NCBI RefSeq assembly: GCF_028771845.1
Contig: NZ_CP118270.1
Span: 5,890,001-5,954,000, forward strand
Length of the DNA stretch: 64,000 bases
DNA from: Paenibacillus marchantiae
GTDB lineage: Bacteria; Bacillota; Bacilli; Paenibacillales; Paenibacillaceae
Direction: 5' to 3'
Shown: piece by piece, positions 8,624 through 17,918 of the stretch
How the letters are laid out: each line of letters opens with the position of its first letter
Position numbering within the stretch: position 1 is the first letter of the stretch
Position numbers and translations under genes: made by a program
The notes under the pieces: generated by a model
Seen by the model: only the letters and a program-made list of their open reading frames with translations
Databases searched by the model: none
What the model was told of the DNA's origin: nothing

Positions 8624-8645
8624 CCGCCGAAGTTCCCCTCGGCGG
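8624..8645 (-). terminator. Possible terminator after rsmB
   Basis: CCGCCGA and TCGGCGG form a GC-rich hairpin downstream of rsmB. On the minus strand it is followed only by ATTTCTTTG, a weak T-tract, so read-through into rlmN is likely. Confidence 0.45.
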
Positions 8646-8671
8646 CTATCCTTCAGTGCTCTATTAAACTG

Positions 8672-10192
8672 TTAATCCGCTATCCTTGTCAACCTGGCAA
8701 TGAAAAATCCGTCACTGTGAGCGTACTGTGGCAGGATCTGCACGCCACCGTTCACAACCTTCCACTCGGCTGTTTCCAGACCAGACCAGGCAGACTCTTC
8801 AGCCGCCTTGTATTCCGGATGCCGGTCCAAAAAGTCAGCAACTCTATGCTCGTTCTCCGCAGGCTCGATTGTACACGTACTATACACCAGAATACCACCT
8901 GGCTTTAATAGCGGTGCAACCCGATCCAACAGTTCACGTTGCAGATTGGAGATATCGTGGATATCTTCCACAGTTTTGGTCCATTTGACATCCGGCTTGC
9001 GGCGAATAACACCTAGACCGGAACATGGCGCATCCAGCAGAATACGGTCAAATGATGCCTCCGGATAACGCGCATCCAGATCAAGCGCATCACCTGTCAC
9101 AGCATCAATGCAGCTGAGTCCCAGACGATCTGCCTGATCCATGATCAACTGACGTTTGTGAGCATGTACATCATTAGCCACAATCCGTCCACGGTCCTGC
9201 ATTTTCTCAGCCATATGGGCTGTCTTTCCGCCGGGAGCTGCACAGCAGTCCAATACAGTCTGACCTTCTTCAGGCCCAACTGCCTCGGCTACAAGCATGG
9301 AACTTTCATCTTGAACGGACAGCAAGCCATCCCGATACCAGGACGTAAGAGCCATGTTGCCACCACTGCGAACGAGAATACCGTCTGGACTAAGTCGGGA
9401 AGGTTCCACGATCGCCCCCGTGCTCACCATCTCTTGCATCAGTTTCTCACGTGTAGTCATTGTCGTGTTCACACGAACACTAACCGCAGGCGGTTCATTA
9501 TTTGCACGACAGATCGCTTCCGCTGTCTCTTCACCATATTGACTGATCCAGCGTTCGACCATCCACAGCGGGTGAGAATGTTCCAGTGAGATACGTTCAG
9601 CAGCGGGCAGATGTTCAGGGATGCGCAGCTCATCACGATTGCGAATCATGTTCCGCAGAACGCCATTCACCATACCGGAGATGCCCTGATGACCCAATTT
9701 CTTAGCCAAATTGACGGCTTCACTCACTACCGCGTGTTCTGGAATACGGTCCAGATATAACATCTGGTACACGCTGATGCGCAGCAGGCTGCGAACCCAA
9801 GGTTGCAGCTTGGATACACCTTTGGCTACATAGCGTTCCAGATAATAATCAAGGGTATTCCGTCTCGCGATCGTACCATAGACTAATTCTGTAGCCAGTC
9901 CAGCATCTGCCGGACTTAGCTCGGCCTCTTTCAGACGCCGGTTCAGCTCAAGGTTGCTGTAAGCTCCTTCTTGCTCAACGGCGCTCAGTACCTTTACGGC
10001 GAGTGTACGAGCAGATGTTTTGGGCCGTTCGGAACGTGAGGAACCATTTGCCGAAGATGGGGATGCAGATGAATTTCCTGCACGACCCGGTTTTCCTGTG
10101 TTCGGACGACGTTGGTTTCCTCCGCGCCCGGATGCATCTCCTGCGACTTTATGACCATTTCCTGATGGACGGCCCGGTGTATTTCCGCTCAT
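8672..10192 (-). CDS. rsmB: 16S rRNA (cytosine967-C5)-methyltransferase
   Basis: RsmB (Sun/YloM) methylates C967 of 16S rRNA. A NusB-like RNA-binding domain (about 62-190) is followed by a Rossmann methyltransferase with CCAAPGGKT (SAM binding), LDAPCSGLGVIRRKPD (one catalytic Cys) and YSTCTI (the second Cys). It is 506 aa long, whereas B. subtilis YloM is about 447. The surplus is a low-complexity N-terminal tail (about 1-60) rich in Gly, Ser, Asn, Pro and Arg, probably disordered and perhaps RNA-binding. Its start overlaps the fmt stop by 4 bp. Confidence 0.96.
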   Translation of the reverse strand: MSGNTPGRPSGNGHKVAGDASGRGGNQRRPNTGKPGRAGNSSASPSSANGSSRSERPKTSARTLAVKVLSAVEQEGAYSNLELNRRLKEAELSPADAGLATELVYGTIARRNTLDYYLERYVAKGVSKLQPWVRSLLRISVYQMLYLDRIPEHAVVSEAVNLAKKLGHQGISGMVNGVLRNMIRNRDELRIPEHLPAAERISLEHSHPLWMVERWISQYGEETAEAICRANNEPPAVSVRVNTTMTTREKLMQEMVSTGAIVEPSRLSPDGILVRSGGNMALTSWYRDGLLSVQDESSMLVAEAVGPEEGQTVLDCCAAPGGKTAHMAEKMQDRGRIVANDVHAHKRQLIMDQADRLGLSCIDAVTGDALDLDARYPEASFDRILLDAPCSGLGVIRRKPDVKWTKTVEDIHDISNLQRELLDRVAPLLKPGGILVYSTCTIEPAENEHRVADFLDRHPEYKAAEESAWSGLETAEWKVVNGGVQILPQYAHSDGFFIARLTRIAD

Positions 10193-11151
10193 TGCAGCAC
10201 CGTTCCTGGTTTCAGGGTACCACCACGGGCAAAGTCAGCAGCTTGCATTACTTTTTTGCCCGCGGGCTGAACCTCAGTAAGCCAGAGAGAACCGTCACCT
10301 GTGCGAACTTCAATCCCGTTTTTGCCCAATTGTAACACCGTTCCCGGCTCAGCTTGTCCAGCATCCGACGACGAGAGTACATCCGCCTGCTTCGGATTTG
10401 CTGCTGCCCAGACCTTGAAGACCTGATCATCCCACATCGTAAATGCACCCGAGAACGGCACAAGACCGCGAATCTGATTGAACAATTCACGCGACGTGCG
10501 ATTCCAGTCCATCTTCTCGTCATCCCGAGTCAGATTACGTGCATACGAAGCCTCGGCTTCATCCTGTGGGACAGCCGTTGTTTCGCCAGCAACCAGCCGC
10601 GGCATTTCTTCCTGAAGCAATTTGGAACCCGCTTCGCTGAGCTTTACAAACATGGATCCTGATGTATCTTCATCCGTAATCGCCACTTCCACACGTGAGA
10701 TCATATCTCCCGTATCCAAGCCTTCCGCCATAAACATCAGCGTAACTCCCGTCACTGGCTCTCCATTAATAATGGAGCGTTGAATCGGGGCACCACCGCG
10801 ATATTTTGGCAAAAGAGAGCCATGCACGTTCACACAACCACGAACAGGCATATCCAGCACAGCCTTGGGCAGAATCTGCCCAAAAGCCGCCGTCACAATC
10901 AGATCCGGTTTCCATTCAGCCAATCGGGCTACAGCTTCTGGAGCACGCAGTTTCACTGGTTGAAATACAGGCAGGCCGTGGCGTTCTGCCGCAGCCTTGA
11001 CTGGTGTTGGTGTAAGCACCTTTTTACGTCCCTGTGGTTTATCCGGCTGTGTCACTACCCCAACCACGTTATATCCCTCGGCAATAAGCATATCGAGAGA
11101 TGGAACTGCAAATTCAGGCGTTCCCATAAAAACAATATTCAAATCGATCAC
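10189..11151 (-). CDS. fmt: Methionyl-tRNA formyltransferase
   Basis: Fmt formylates initiator Met-tRNA using 10-formyl-tetrahydrofolate. This 320-aa protein shows the N-terminal formyl-transferase fold with VFMGTPEFAVPSL. The catalytic segment is HGSLLPKYRGGAPIQ (His within HGSLLP, with the Asn in VNVHGS) followed by GVTLMFMAEGLDTGDM. The C-terminal tRNA-binding domain holds RGLVPFSGAFT. It is 3 bp downstream of def, which removes the formyl group later, and overlaps rsmB by 4 bp; this def-fmt-rsmB order is common in bacteria. Confidence 0.97.
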   Translation of the reverse strand: MIDLNIVFMGTPEFAVPSLDMLIAEGYNVVGVVTQPDKPQGRKKVLTPTPVKAAAERHGLPVFQPVKLRAPEAVARLAEWKPDLIVTAAFGQILPKAVLDMPVRGCVNVHGSLLPKYRGGAPIQRSIINGEPVTGVTLMFMAEGLDTGDMISRVEVAITDEDTSGSMFVKLSEAGSKLLQEEMPRLVAGETTAVPQDEAEASYARNLTRDDEKMDWNRTSRELFNQIRGLVPFSGAFTMWDDQVFKVWAAANPKQADVLSSSDAGQAEPGTVLQLGKNGIEVRTGDGSLWLTEVQPAGKKVMQAADFARGGTLKPGTVLQ

Positions 11152-11154
11152 TCC

Positions 11155-11643
11155 TTAGTTACGACGCGGCCCAGTTTGATCGGCTGCAATTTCGTACACT
11201 TTTTCAGCAATATCCGTAAAGAGCACGCCATCCAAATGGTCAATCTCATGTTGGAATGCGCGTGACAACAGCCCGCTGCCCGTAATAATCAGTTCCTTGC
11301 CTTCGCGGTCCAGCCCTTTGACTGTAACCGTCTCAAAACGACGCACATCACCGTTAATGCCAGGGATACTCAAGCAGCCTTCGGGTCCAAATTGCTCTCC
11401 CTCACTCGAAATAATCTCCGGATTGATCATCTTGATCAGCCCCTGCTCATCTCCGCAATCGATCACAATAAGCCGTTTCAAAATACCAACCTGTGGTGCA
11501 GCCAGACCTACGCCTTCAGCGTCATACATTGTATCTGCCATATCATCCAGCAGTTTCTGTACATTAGGTGTAACTTTAGTTACTTCTTTAGCTCTTTTGT
11601 GTAGTACCTCATCCGGTTCTTTCACGATAATACGAATCGACAT
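11155..11643 (-). CDS. def: Peptide deformylase
   Basis: This 162-aa metalloenzyme removes the formyl group from nascent proteins. The three family motifs are intact: GVGLAAPQVG, EGCLSIPG (metal-binding Cys) and QHEIDHLDG (two metal-binding His and the catalytic Glu). It precedes fmt by 3 bp. A 181-bp gap separates it from priA and holds no gene; an AAGGTGC ribosome site lies before the ATG. Confidence 0.97.
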   Translation of the reverse strand: MSIRIIVKEPDEVLHKRAKEVTKVTPNVQKLLDDMADTMYDAEGVGLAAPQVGILKRLIVIDCGDEQGLIKMINPEIISSEGEQFGPEGCLSIPGINGDVRRFETVTVKGLDREGKELIITGSGLLSRAFQHEIDHLDGVLFTDIAEKVYEIAADQTGPRRN

Positions 11644-11824
11644 GTTGTAAGCACCTTCCTAATCCTCATCATAATTTCAGGACATCAGGCTCATTTCAAA
11701 AATAGTACTGATTTTCTGCTATGTAGCAGGTATCAAAAACTGATTTTAAGATCGAGCCATCATTCATGTTGTTTTTAATCTATGTTTATACCGCTTGTTT
11801 ACATCCGCATTTTAATACAAATGC

Positions 11825-14374
11825 TCACATTAACATTTGCGGGTCTACATCCAGACTAATTTGCAGTTTTTGCGCCTGAACATCGTCGTCCATGCGCCGG
11901 GCCGTCGCGAGCGCCAGTCCAATGGCGTCGACATCCCCCCGCCATTTTATCATACATTGGAATCTGTATCTATTCTTGATCCGAGGAATTGGTGAGGCTA
12001 CCGGGCCAAGCACGTCAAAGGCATCATTGCTGAAACGATCCAAACTGCCTAACCAGCCAGCAGCATTTGCCTTTTCTTTCAGTATTCGTGTGTAGTTCTC
12101 AGCCAGCCGGATCAGTACCGGAAGCTGCTCATGTGAGAAGGTCACCAAAATCAGGCGACAGTAAGGCGGGTACTGCAAATTGCGCCGATGCAATAATTCC
12201 TCCCGGACAAACGAAACATAGTCATGCTGGCTCGCATGCCCAATCGAATAGTGCTCTGGTGTATAGGACTGAACGAACACCTCGCCCGGCAGTTGATGTC
12301 GACCTGCACGGCCCGCCACCTGGGTGAGCAGCTGAAATGTTTTTTCGGCAGCCCGAAAATCTGGCAAATTAAGTGCCGAGTCTGCTGTGATGACTCCAAC
12401 CAAGGTGACATCAGGAAAATCAAGCCCTTTGGCAACCATCTGGGTACCCAACAATACGTCTGCCTTTTTCTCACGAAACTGCTTCAACAACTTCTCATGC
12501 GAACCTTTTTCGCTCGTTGTATCCACGTCCATCCGAATGACGCGAATACCCGGGAACAGCTTCGCCAATTCTTCCTCTACCCGCTGCGTACCTGTACCGA
12601 AATATCGAATATGCTCACTGCCGCAATCCGGGCACACTTCTGGTGCTGCTTCCGCATATCCACAATAGTGACAACGAAGATTATTGGAGCGCTGATGATA
12701 GGTTAATGAAATATCACACTCGGGACAGCCTGCAACGTATCCACAACTGCGACACATCACAAAGGTGGAATAGCCACGTCGATTCAGCAGAAGCACGGTC
12801 TGTTCCCCGCGTTCCAACCGCTCTTCCAATCCTTTGTGCAAGGCGCGGCTGAACATCGAGCGATTTCCGTCCTTCAACTCTTCGCGCATATCAACAATCC
12901 GTACCTCCGGCAGCTTATTACCAAGTGCGCGGGTAGGCATCTCCAACAAAAGTGGTGCAAAATCATCATTGCTCTGTGAACGGGCAGCATAGTAACTTTC
13001 CAGCGAAGGTGTCGCTGAACCCAGGACAACGACCGCCTGATGCTGCTGTGCTCTTTTTACCGCTACATCACGGGCATGATATTTCGGGGTTTCTTCCTGT
13101 TTATATGAAGTCTCGTGCTCCTCGTCCATAATGATCAGACCAAGACGACTAAACGGAGCAAAGACTGCTGAACGGGCGCCAATGGCAACTTTCACCTGAC
13201 CTTCCCGAATTTTGCGCCACTCATCATAACGCTCTCCACCAGACAGACGACTGTGCATCACAGCAACCTGATCACCAAAACGTCCTTTAAAACGCTCAAC
13301 CATCTGCGGGGTCAATGCAATCTCGGGTACAAGCACAATTGCCTGTCGATCCTGTTCAATACAGCGCTGAATGGTCTGGAGGTATACTTCCGTCTTACCA
13401 CTGCCTGTTACACCATGAAGCAAAAAGACGCCATGGCGCCTTTCCTGCAATCGACCATTAATATTGTTATAGACATGCTGCTGCTCTTCGGTCAGATTCA
13501 ATGGCTCGGTCGCACGGAACTTACGGCCTTGATAAGGGTCACGAAAGACTTCGACGTCCTCCGTTACAACCAGCCCTTTCTCCTCCAGACCTTTGACTGT
13601 AGCCGCTGATACCTGAAGTGTGGACAGTAATTCTTTCATCGCCATCGGCAACAGTTCTTTCATTTCCAGCAAGAAAGCCAAAACTTCCTTCTGCCGTTGT
13701 GCCTTTGCCGGGAATGAATTCAATGCCTCTTCCGCAGCCGCTACATCCACAGCAAGATCAATGGATTTCATCGTTTTTTTATTCAGCTTGTCCTTAATCG
13801 CCTGACTTTCCAGCAGGACACCACTGAGCAGCAACTTCTTGATCAGCGCAGCATGATTGGGGTATTTACGACTCAGTTGTTGTAAGGGAACCTGCCCACG
13901 ACTCTTCACAAAACGAATAATATCTTGCTGCACCTTTTCTGAAGTAGACTCTTCTCCCCACACAAAAAGAACTTCTTCGCCTGACGCCGAACCTGCCATT
14001 TGTCCATCCAGCGCATCTCCAAGGGAGATATACCGTTCTGCTTTCCCTTTTAGCGCAGTCGGTACCATCACCTGCAAAGACAAAATACGGTTGCTGGCAT
14101 AACGTTCACTCATCCATTCGGCCAATTCAACCAAATCTTCTGACAACGGCGGAACGATATCCAGCAATTCCTGAATCGGTTTGAGTTTGAATTTCTCCGT
14201 ACCCGTGCGAGGCACCAGATCAATCACGAAACCCTGCACCGTCCGATGACCAAAAGGTACACCTACCCTGCTGCCAATCTCAATCCATTCACGCATGGAT
14301 TCCGGCACCAAATAATCAAACGGCCGGTCCGTTTCCTTCACAGGAACATCGACAATAACCTTGGCGATCTCCAT
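11825..14374 (-). CDS. priA: Primosomal replication restart helicase PriA (N')
   Basis: PriA reloads the replisome at stalled forks. The 849-aa protein has a 3'-DNA-binding N-terminus beginning MEIAKVIVDVPVKETDRPFDY, Walker A GVTGSGKTEVYL, the DEEH box (IIMDEEHETSYKQEE), and an eight-cysteine zinc module starting CRSCGYVAGCPEC. I use the ATG at 14374, because GGGAGG lies 7 nt upstream; the same frame is open for 54 more codons, but these overlap coaBC and look like its shadow. The start is 1 bp after the coaBC stop codon, so the two genes are coupled. Confidence 0.96.
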   Translation of the reverse strand: MEIAKVIVDVPVKETDRPFDYLVPESMREWIEIGSRVGVPFGHRTVQGFVIDLVPRTGTEKFKLKPIQELLDIVPPLSEDLVELAEWMSERYASNRILSLQVMVPTALKGKAERYISLGDALDGQMAGSASGEEVLFVWGEESTSEKVQQDIIRFVKSRGQVPLQQLSRKYPNHAALIKKLLLSGVLLESQAIKDKLNKKTMKSIDLAVDVAAAEEALNSFPAKAQRQKEVLAFLLEMKELLPMAMKELLSTLQVSAATVKGLEEKGLVVTEDVEVFRDPYQGRKFRATEPLNLTEEQQHVYNNINGRLQERRHGVFLLHGVTGSGKTEVYLQTIQRCIEQDRQAIVLVPEIALTPQMVERFKGRFGDQVAVMHSRLSGGERYDEWRKIREGQVKVAIGARSAVFAPFSRLGLIIMDEEHETSYKQEETPKYHARDVAVKRAQQHQAVVVLGSATPSLESYYAARSQSNDDFAPLLLEMPTRALGNKLPEVRIVDMREELKDGNRSMFSRALHKGLEERLERGEQTVLLLNRRGYSTFVMCRSCGYVAGCPECDISLTYHQRSNNLRCHYCGYAEAAPEVCPDCGSEHIRYFGTGTQRVEEELAKLFPGIRVIRMDVDTTSEKGSHEKLLKQFREKKADVLLGTQMVAKGLDFPDVTLVGVITADSALNLPDFRAAEKTFQLLTQVAGRAGRHQLPGEVFVQSYTPEHYSIGHASQHDYVSFVREELLHRRNLQYPPYCRLILVTFSHEQLPVLIRLAENYTRILKEKANAAGWLGSLDRFSNDAFDVLGPVASPIPRIKNRYRFQCMIKWRGDVDAIGLALATARRMDDDVQAQKLQISLDVDPQMLM

Positions 14375-14375
14375 A

Positions 14376-15611
14376 TTAATTCCTCCCGGCAATGCGCTCC
14401 GCCGCAATCGAAAGCAACCGGCGGGCCACCTCTTCCTTGGCCACCACCTGAAGCTCTTCCACCAAACCTTCACGGTCATAGATGTGCACCGCATTGGTAT
14501 CTGTTCCAAATCCGGCACCCGCCTGGGTGACATCATTGGCTACGATCAGATCACAGTTTTTCCGTTCCAGTTTCTCACGTGCATACATTTCTAATGAATT
14601 TGTCTCCGCAGCAAAGCCAATCAAAAATTGATGGCTCTTCTGCTTACCCAGCGTTTCAAGAATATCTATATTTTTAATAAGTTCAAGCGATAATGTATCG
14701 CCTTTCTTCTTGATTTTCTCTGTGTACACTTCCTTGGGGCGATAATCCGCAACAGCTGCGGCCTTAACCACGATATCTGCATTATCCCATTGGCTTACTA
14801 CCGCATCATACATATCCTGCGCTGACTGCACCGGGATCACCTGTACATTCGCCGGTGGCTGAACCTGGGTATTCCCCATAACCAAAGTCACATCTGCCCC
14901 CAGATCATGCGCTGCCGCTGCAATGGCAAAACCCATTTTTCCTGAGGAATCATTGGTAATGTACCTTACCGGATCAATGCGTTCTATGGTACCTCCTGCA
15001 GTGACCACAACCTTCTTCCCGCTCAACAAAGAAAGCTGTTCATTACGTTCCCGTTTAACAGATTCCTGCTGTTCAAAAAAACGTTCCACCACATCGACAA
15101 TCGTCTCTGGTTCTTCCAACCGTCCTTTACCCACATACCCACATGCCAGTTGACCTTCACCCGGTTCAATCATCATGGTTCCGCGCTCGGTTAACAGGCA
15201 CATATTATGCTGTACCGCCGGATGATCATACATATGTACATTCATCGCTGGCGCAATCATCACCGGAGCAGTGGTTGCAAGCAAGGTTGTTGAGAGCATA
15301 TCATCTGCCATCCCATGTGCCATTTTGGCAATCACATTGGCTGTTGCCGGAGCAACCAACACAAGATCGGCCATATCAGCCAGATGAATATGCGAGACGA
15401 CCGAAGGCTCCCGCTCATCAAATGTATCACTATATACTACATTTCGGGTCAAGGTTTGCAGCGTTAATTCGGTAATAAACTGTTTCGCGGAATTCGTCAT
15501 AATGACATGAACGTCCGCTCCTTTTTGCACCAGCCTGCTGCATAATGTAGCCGCCTTGTATGCGGCTATGCCGCCAGTCACACCAAGCACGATTTTTTTA
15601 CCGTTCAACAT
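14376..15611 (-). CDS. coaBC: Bifunctional phosphopantothenoylcysteine decarboxylase / phosphopantothenate-cysteine ligase
   Basis: CoaBC makes 4'-phosphopantetheine for coenzyme A in two steps. The N-terminal flavoprotein half (CoaC, about 1-190) shows ILGVTGGIAAYKA-like VLGVTGGIAAYKA, PAMNVHMYDHPA and the catalytic-Cys loop GQLACGYVGKGRL. The C-terminal half (CoaB) has VTAGGTIERIDPVRYITNDSSG and AAVADYRPK. The start at 15611 (MLNGKKIVLGV) is set by a GGGGGGAT ribosome site. The length is 411 aa. A hairpin terminator lies between it and rpoZ, so expression may partly separate at that point. Confidence 0.96.
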   Translation of the reverse strand: MLNGKKIVLGVTGGIAAYKAATLCSRLVQKGADVHVIMTNSAKQFITELTLQTLTRNVVYSDTFDEREPSVVSHIHLADMADLVLVAPATANVIAKMAHGMADDMLSTTLLATTAPVMIAPAMNVHMYDHPAVQHNMCLLTERGTMMIEPGEGQLACGYVGKGRLEEPETIVDVVERFFEQQESVKRERNEQLSLLSGKKVVVTAGGTIERIDPVRYITNDSSGKMGFAIAAAAHDLGADVTLVMGNTQVQPPANVQVIPVQSAQDMYDAVVSQWDNADIVVKAAAVADYRPKEVYTEKIKKKGDTLSLELIKNIDILETLGKQKSHQFLIGFAAETNSLEMYAREKLERKNCDLIVANDVTQAGAGFGTDTNAVHIYDREGLVEELQVVAKEEVARRLLSIAAERIAGRN

Positions 15612-15655
15612 GGTTATCCCCCCGATATATACGACCTTTATAAGGATGAATAGAG

Positions 15656-15680
15656 AAAAAAATAACAACCTCGCGGTTGT
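15656..15680 (-). terminator. Terminator or attenuator between rpoZ and coaBC
   Basis: On the minus strand ACAACC-GCGA-GGTTGT is followed by TATTTTTTT. The stem is short (6 bp), so it may only attenuate transcription from rpoZ into coaBC. Confidence 0.6.
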
Positions 15681-15731
15681 CAAATAAATCCGGCTTGCGC
15701 CGTATGCAGTTGAAGAGCAGCCGCAGGCGGC

Positions 15732-15947
15732 TTACTCTTCTTCCTCTTCGTCCTGTCCTTTGATGACAACGAGCAGATCACCATAAATTTCTTCAAGTGC
15801 AACGCCAACCTGTTTATGGGATCTGGCATTTCTCAAATCCGTTTTCTCACCTTCACGAAGCTGTCTTGCCCGGCGGGAAGCGGCAACAACAAGGGAATAC
15901 TTGCTGTCGACTTTGTTCATCATTTCATCAATAGAAGGATACAGCAT
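15732..15947 (-). CDS. rpoZ: RNA polymerase omega subunit
   Basis: This 71-aa protein begins MLYPSIDEMMNKVDSKYSLVV and contains ASRRARQLREG, the conserved omega signature that latches the beta-prime subunit. The tail is very acidic (DEEEEE). It assists RNA polymerase assembly. AGAGGTG lies upstream of the ATG. The order gmk-rpoZ-coaBC is the same as in B. subtilis (ylzD is rpoZ there). A 154-bp gap before gmk holds no gene. Confidence 0.95.
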   Translation of the reverse strand: MLYPSIDEMMNKVDSKYSLVVAASRRARQLREGEKTDLRNARSHKQVGVALEEIYGDLLVVIKGQDEEEEE

Positions 15948-16101
15948 ATTTACAAAACACCTCTTTGCATTAGTATAATCACAATTCGCCGCCTGACGGA
16001 ATCATGGTGCACCGCTGGATACGTTAACCAGACTGGAGCTACTCTCATATATCCTATGACAGCAGCTCCACTGATTATCGCATTTTGCGGCGGCAAATGG
16101 A

Positions 16102-16674
16102 TTATTTATTGATCTTACAATGTTCGGCGATAATGATGCTTTCTATTCGTTTACACGCCAAATCAATTTCATCATTAACGACAGCGTAATCGTACTGCTC
16201 CAGCAGACTGATCTCATCTACCGCGACGGACATCCGGTGATCAATCGTCGCCTGACTTTCCGTACCACGGCCCTGAATGCGATCTTTAAGCTCGTCCAAT
16301 GAAGGAGGCAACAGAAATACAAAGATCCCTTCCGGGAACTTTTCTTTCACTTTCAACGCGCCTTGAACTTCAATCTCAAGAATGATGTCCCGGCCTTCGT
16401 TAATCGTTTTCTCCACAAAATCACGCGGTGTTCCGTAGTAGTTCCCTACATATTCTGCGTGTTCCAACAATTGATCTTCAGCAATCATGTTCAGGAATTC
16501 TTCATGGCTTCTGAAGAAATAATTGACGCCATGTTCCTCACCCAGACGTGGCTGACGAGTCGTTGCCGATACAGAATAAATCAATTCCGGCACCCGTTTG
16601 CGCAAAGCGCTGCATACTGTACCCTTCCCGACCCCTGATGGGCCGGACAACACTACCAGTAATCCCTTAGACAT
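16102..16674 (-). CDS. gmk: Guanylate kinase
   Basis: Gmk phosphorylates GMP to GDP. The 190-aa protein begins MSKGLLVVLSGPSGVGKGTV, containing the P-loop, and has SVSATTRQPRLGEEHGVNYFF (GMP-binding Ser, Arg and Glu/Tyr) and ILEIEVQGA. I use the ATG at 16674, preceded by GGAGTG. Thirty-nine more codons are open upstream but overlap remA in another frame and show no family similarity. It is 13 bp downstream of remA. Confidence 0.97.
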   Translation of the reverse strand: MSKGLLVVLSGPSGVGKGTVCSALRKRVPELIYSVSATTRQPRLGEEHGVNYFFRSHEEFLNMIAEDQLLEHAEYVGNYYGTPRDFVEKTINEGRDIILEIEVQGALKVKEKFPEGIFVFLLPPSLDELKDRIQGRGTESQATIDHRMSVAVDEISLLEQYDYAVVNDEIDLACKRIESIIIAEHCKINK

Positions 16675-16687
16675 ATTACACTCCATT

Positions 16688-16948
16688 TTATTCGTCGTTG
16701 TCATCATCTTTCGAAGAAAGACGATGGGCGACCGTTTCTGGCTGAACCGCAGACAGAATGACATGATCGCTATCCGTAATAATAACGGCACGAGTACGTC
16801 TTCCGTATGTTGCGTCTATCAGCATATGACGGTCTCTTGCCTCTTGTATAATTCTCTTGATCGGCGCCGATTCCGGACTCACGATGGATATAATCCGGTT
16901 CGCCGATACGATGTTACCGAATCCAATGTTAATGAGTTTGATTGCCAT
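16688..16948 (-). CDS. remA: Extracellular matrix regulatory protein RemA
   Basis: This 86-aa DUF370 protein is close to B. subtilis RemA (YlzA), which assembles into DNA-wrapping rings and activates matrix (eps, tapA) and osmoprotection genes. Shared stretches include KLINIGFGNIVSANRI, ISIVSPESAPIKR and IDATYGRRTRAV. The start at 16948 (MAIKLIN) follows GGGGGAAG; an upstream in-frame ATG adds 8 unconserved residues. Its position between yicC and gmk is conserved across Bacilli. Confidence 0.96.
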   Translation of the reverse strand: MAIKLINIGFGNIVSANRIISIVSPESAPIKRIIQEARDRHMLIDATYGRRTRAVIITDSDHVILSAVQPETVAHRLSSKDDDNDE

Positions 16949-16999
16949 AATCAGGTTCTTCCCCCTATACATGCGACTCTTTTGCCGAAATATGACCGT

Positions 17000-17899
17000 T
17001 CATTCGATATTCGCCGCTTGCTCACGAATTTTCTCCAGTTCCGCCTTCATCTCGACAACACGGTTCACCAGAGCCAAATGGTTGGCTTTTGATCCAATCG
17101 TATTGACTTCCCTATTCATCTCCTGAATAAGAAAGTCCAACTTGCGGCCTACTGGCTCATCACTTTTCAGCAGTTCCCTGCTCTGTCCAAAGTGACTCTG
17201 TAGACGCGTAAGCTCTTCCTCTATGTTAGAACGATCGGCAAACATAGCAATTTCCATACCTAATTTATGCTCGTCAAAAGGGAAAGAGCCTTCTTCCTGC
17301 ATTTCCGTAAGCCTTTGTCTTAACTTGTTGCGATGATCACTCACCACAGTCGGCGCAAGAGCAAGCATCTCGGTATGCAGTGATTCCAGACGACTGACAC
17401 GTCGTTCCAGATCACTGGCCAGATGAAGACCCTCGCGGGCGCGCATCTGCTCCAGACCGGATAAAGCCTCTTCCAACCCCTGCTGCAGGACACGCTCCCA
17501 TTCGTCCTTCTGCTCTTCCGGAAGCGAACTCGTCCCATCCGAATGAACCATGACATCTGGAAGTGCCAGCATATCCATAATACTCGGTTTGCCCTGCATA
17601 CCATAGCGGCTTTCCAATTGCTCTGCGGCCTGAAGATAGGCCCTGACCGCCTGCTCATTCAGAACAGCGGGAAGAGCCTGGTCTTCATCTTTTTCTTTCA
17701 TTACATAAACATCAATCCGCCCACGTTTTAAGCGGCTCTGTACCTTTTTCCTCAATCCGTCTTCATAACACGTCCACTCTCTCGGGAGACGCATCATCAC
17801 TTCGCAATAACGATGGTTGACAGACTTGATTTCCAATTGTACCTTATAGCCTCCAAAATGAAAGGCGGATTGACCGTATCCGGTCATACTGAATGACAT
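17000..17899 (-). CDS. yicC: YicC/YloC family endoribonuclease
   Basis: The 299-aa protein begins MSFSMTGYGQSAF and ends REQAANIE, both family hallmarks; EMNREVNTIGSKA near the C-terminus is the conserved DUF1732 motif. E. coli YicC is an RNA endonuclease acting on RyhB, and B. subtilis YloC is reported to have similar activity; that is family knowledge. The start is uncertain: ATG at 17899 has a GGATG site 8 nt away, and ATG at 17905 is also possible. It follows the methionine gene by 19 bp. Confidence 0.9.
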   Translation of the reverse strand: MSFSMTGYGQSAFHFGGYKVQLEIKSVNHRYCEVMMRLPREWTCYEDGLRKKVQSRLKRGRIDVYVMKEKDEDQALPAVLNEQAVRAYLQAAEQLESRYGMQGKPSIMDMLALPDVMVHSDGTSSLPEEQKDEWERVLQQGLEEALSGLEQMRAREGLHLASDLERRVSRLESLHTEMLALAPTVVSDHRNKLRQRLTEMQEEGSFPFDEHKLGMEIAMFADRSNIEEELTRLQSHFGQSRELLKSDEPVGRKLDFLIQEMNREVNTIGSKANHLALVNRVVEMKAELEKIREQAANIE

Positions 17900-17918
17900 C
17901 GGCATCACATCCGTTACA

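Noticed and set aside
10003..10335. Plus-strand open frame opposite rsmB and fmt
   Set aside because: Fully antisense to conserved genes, with no homology recognised.
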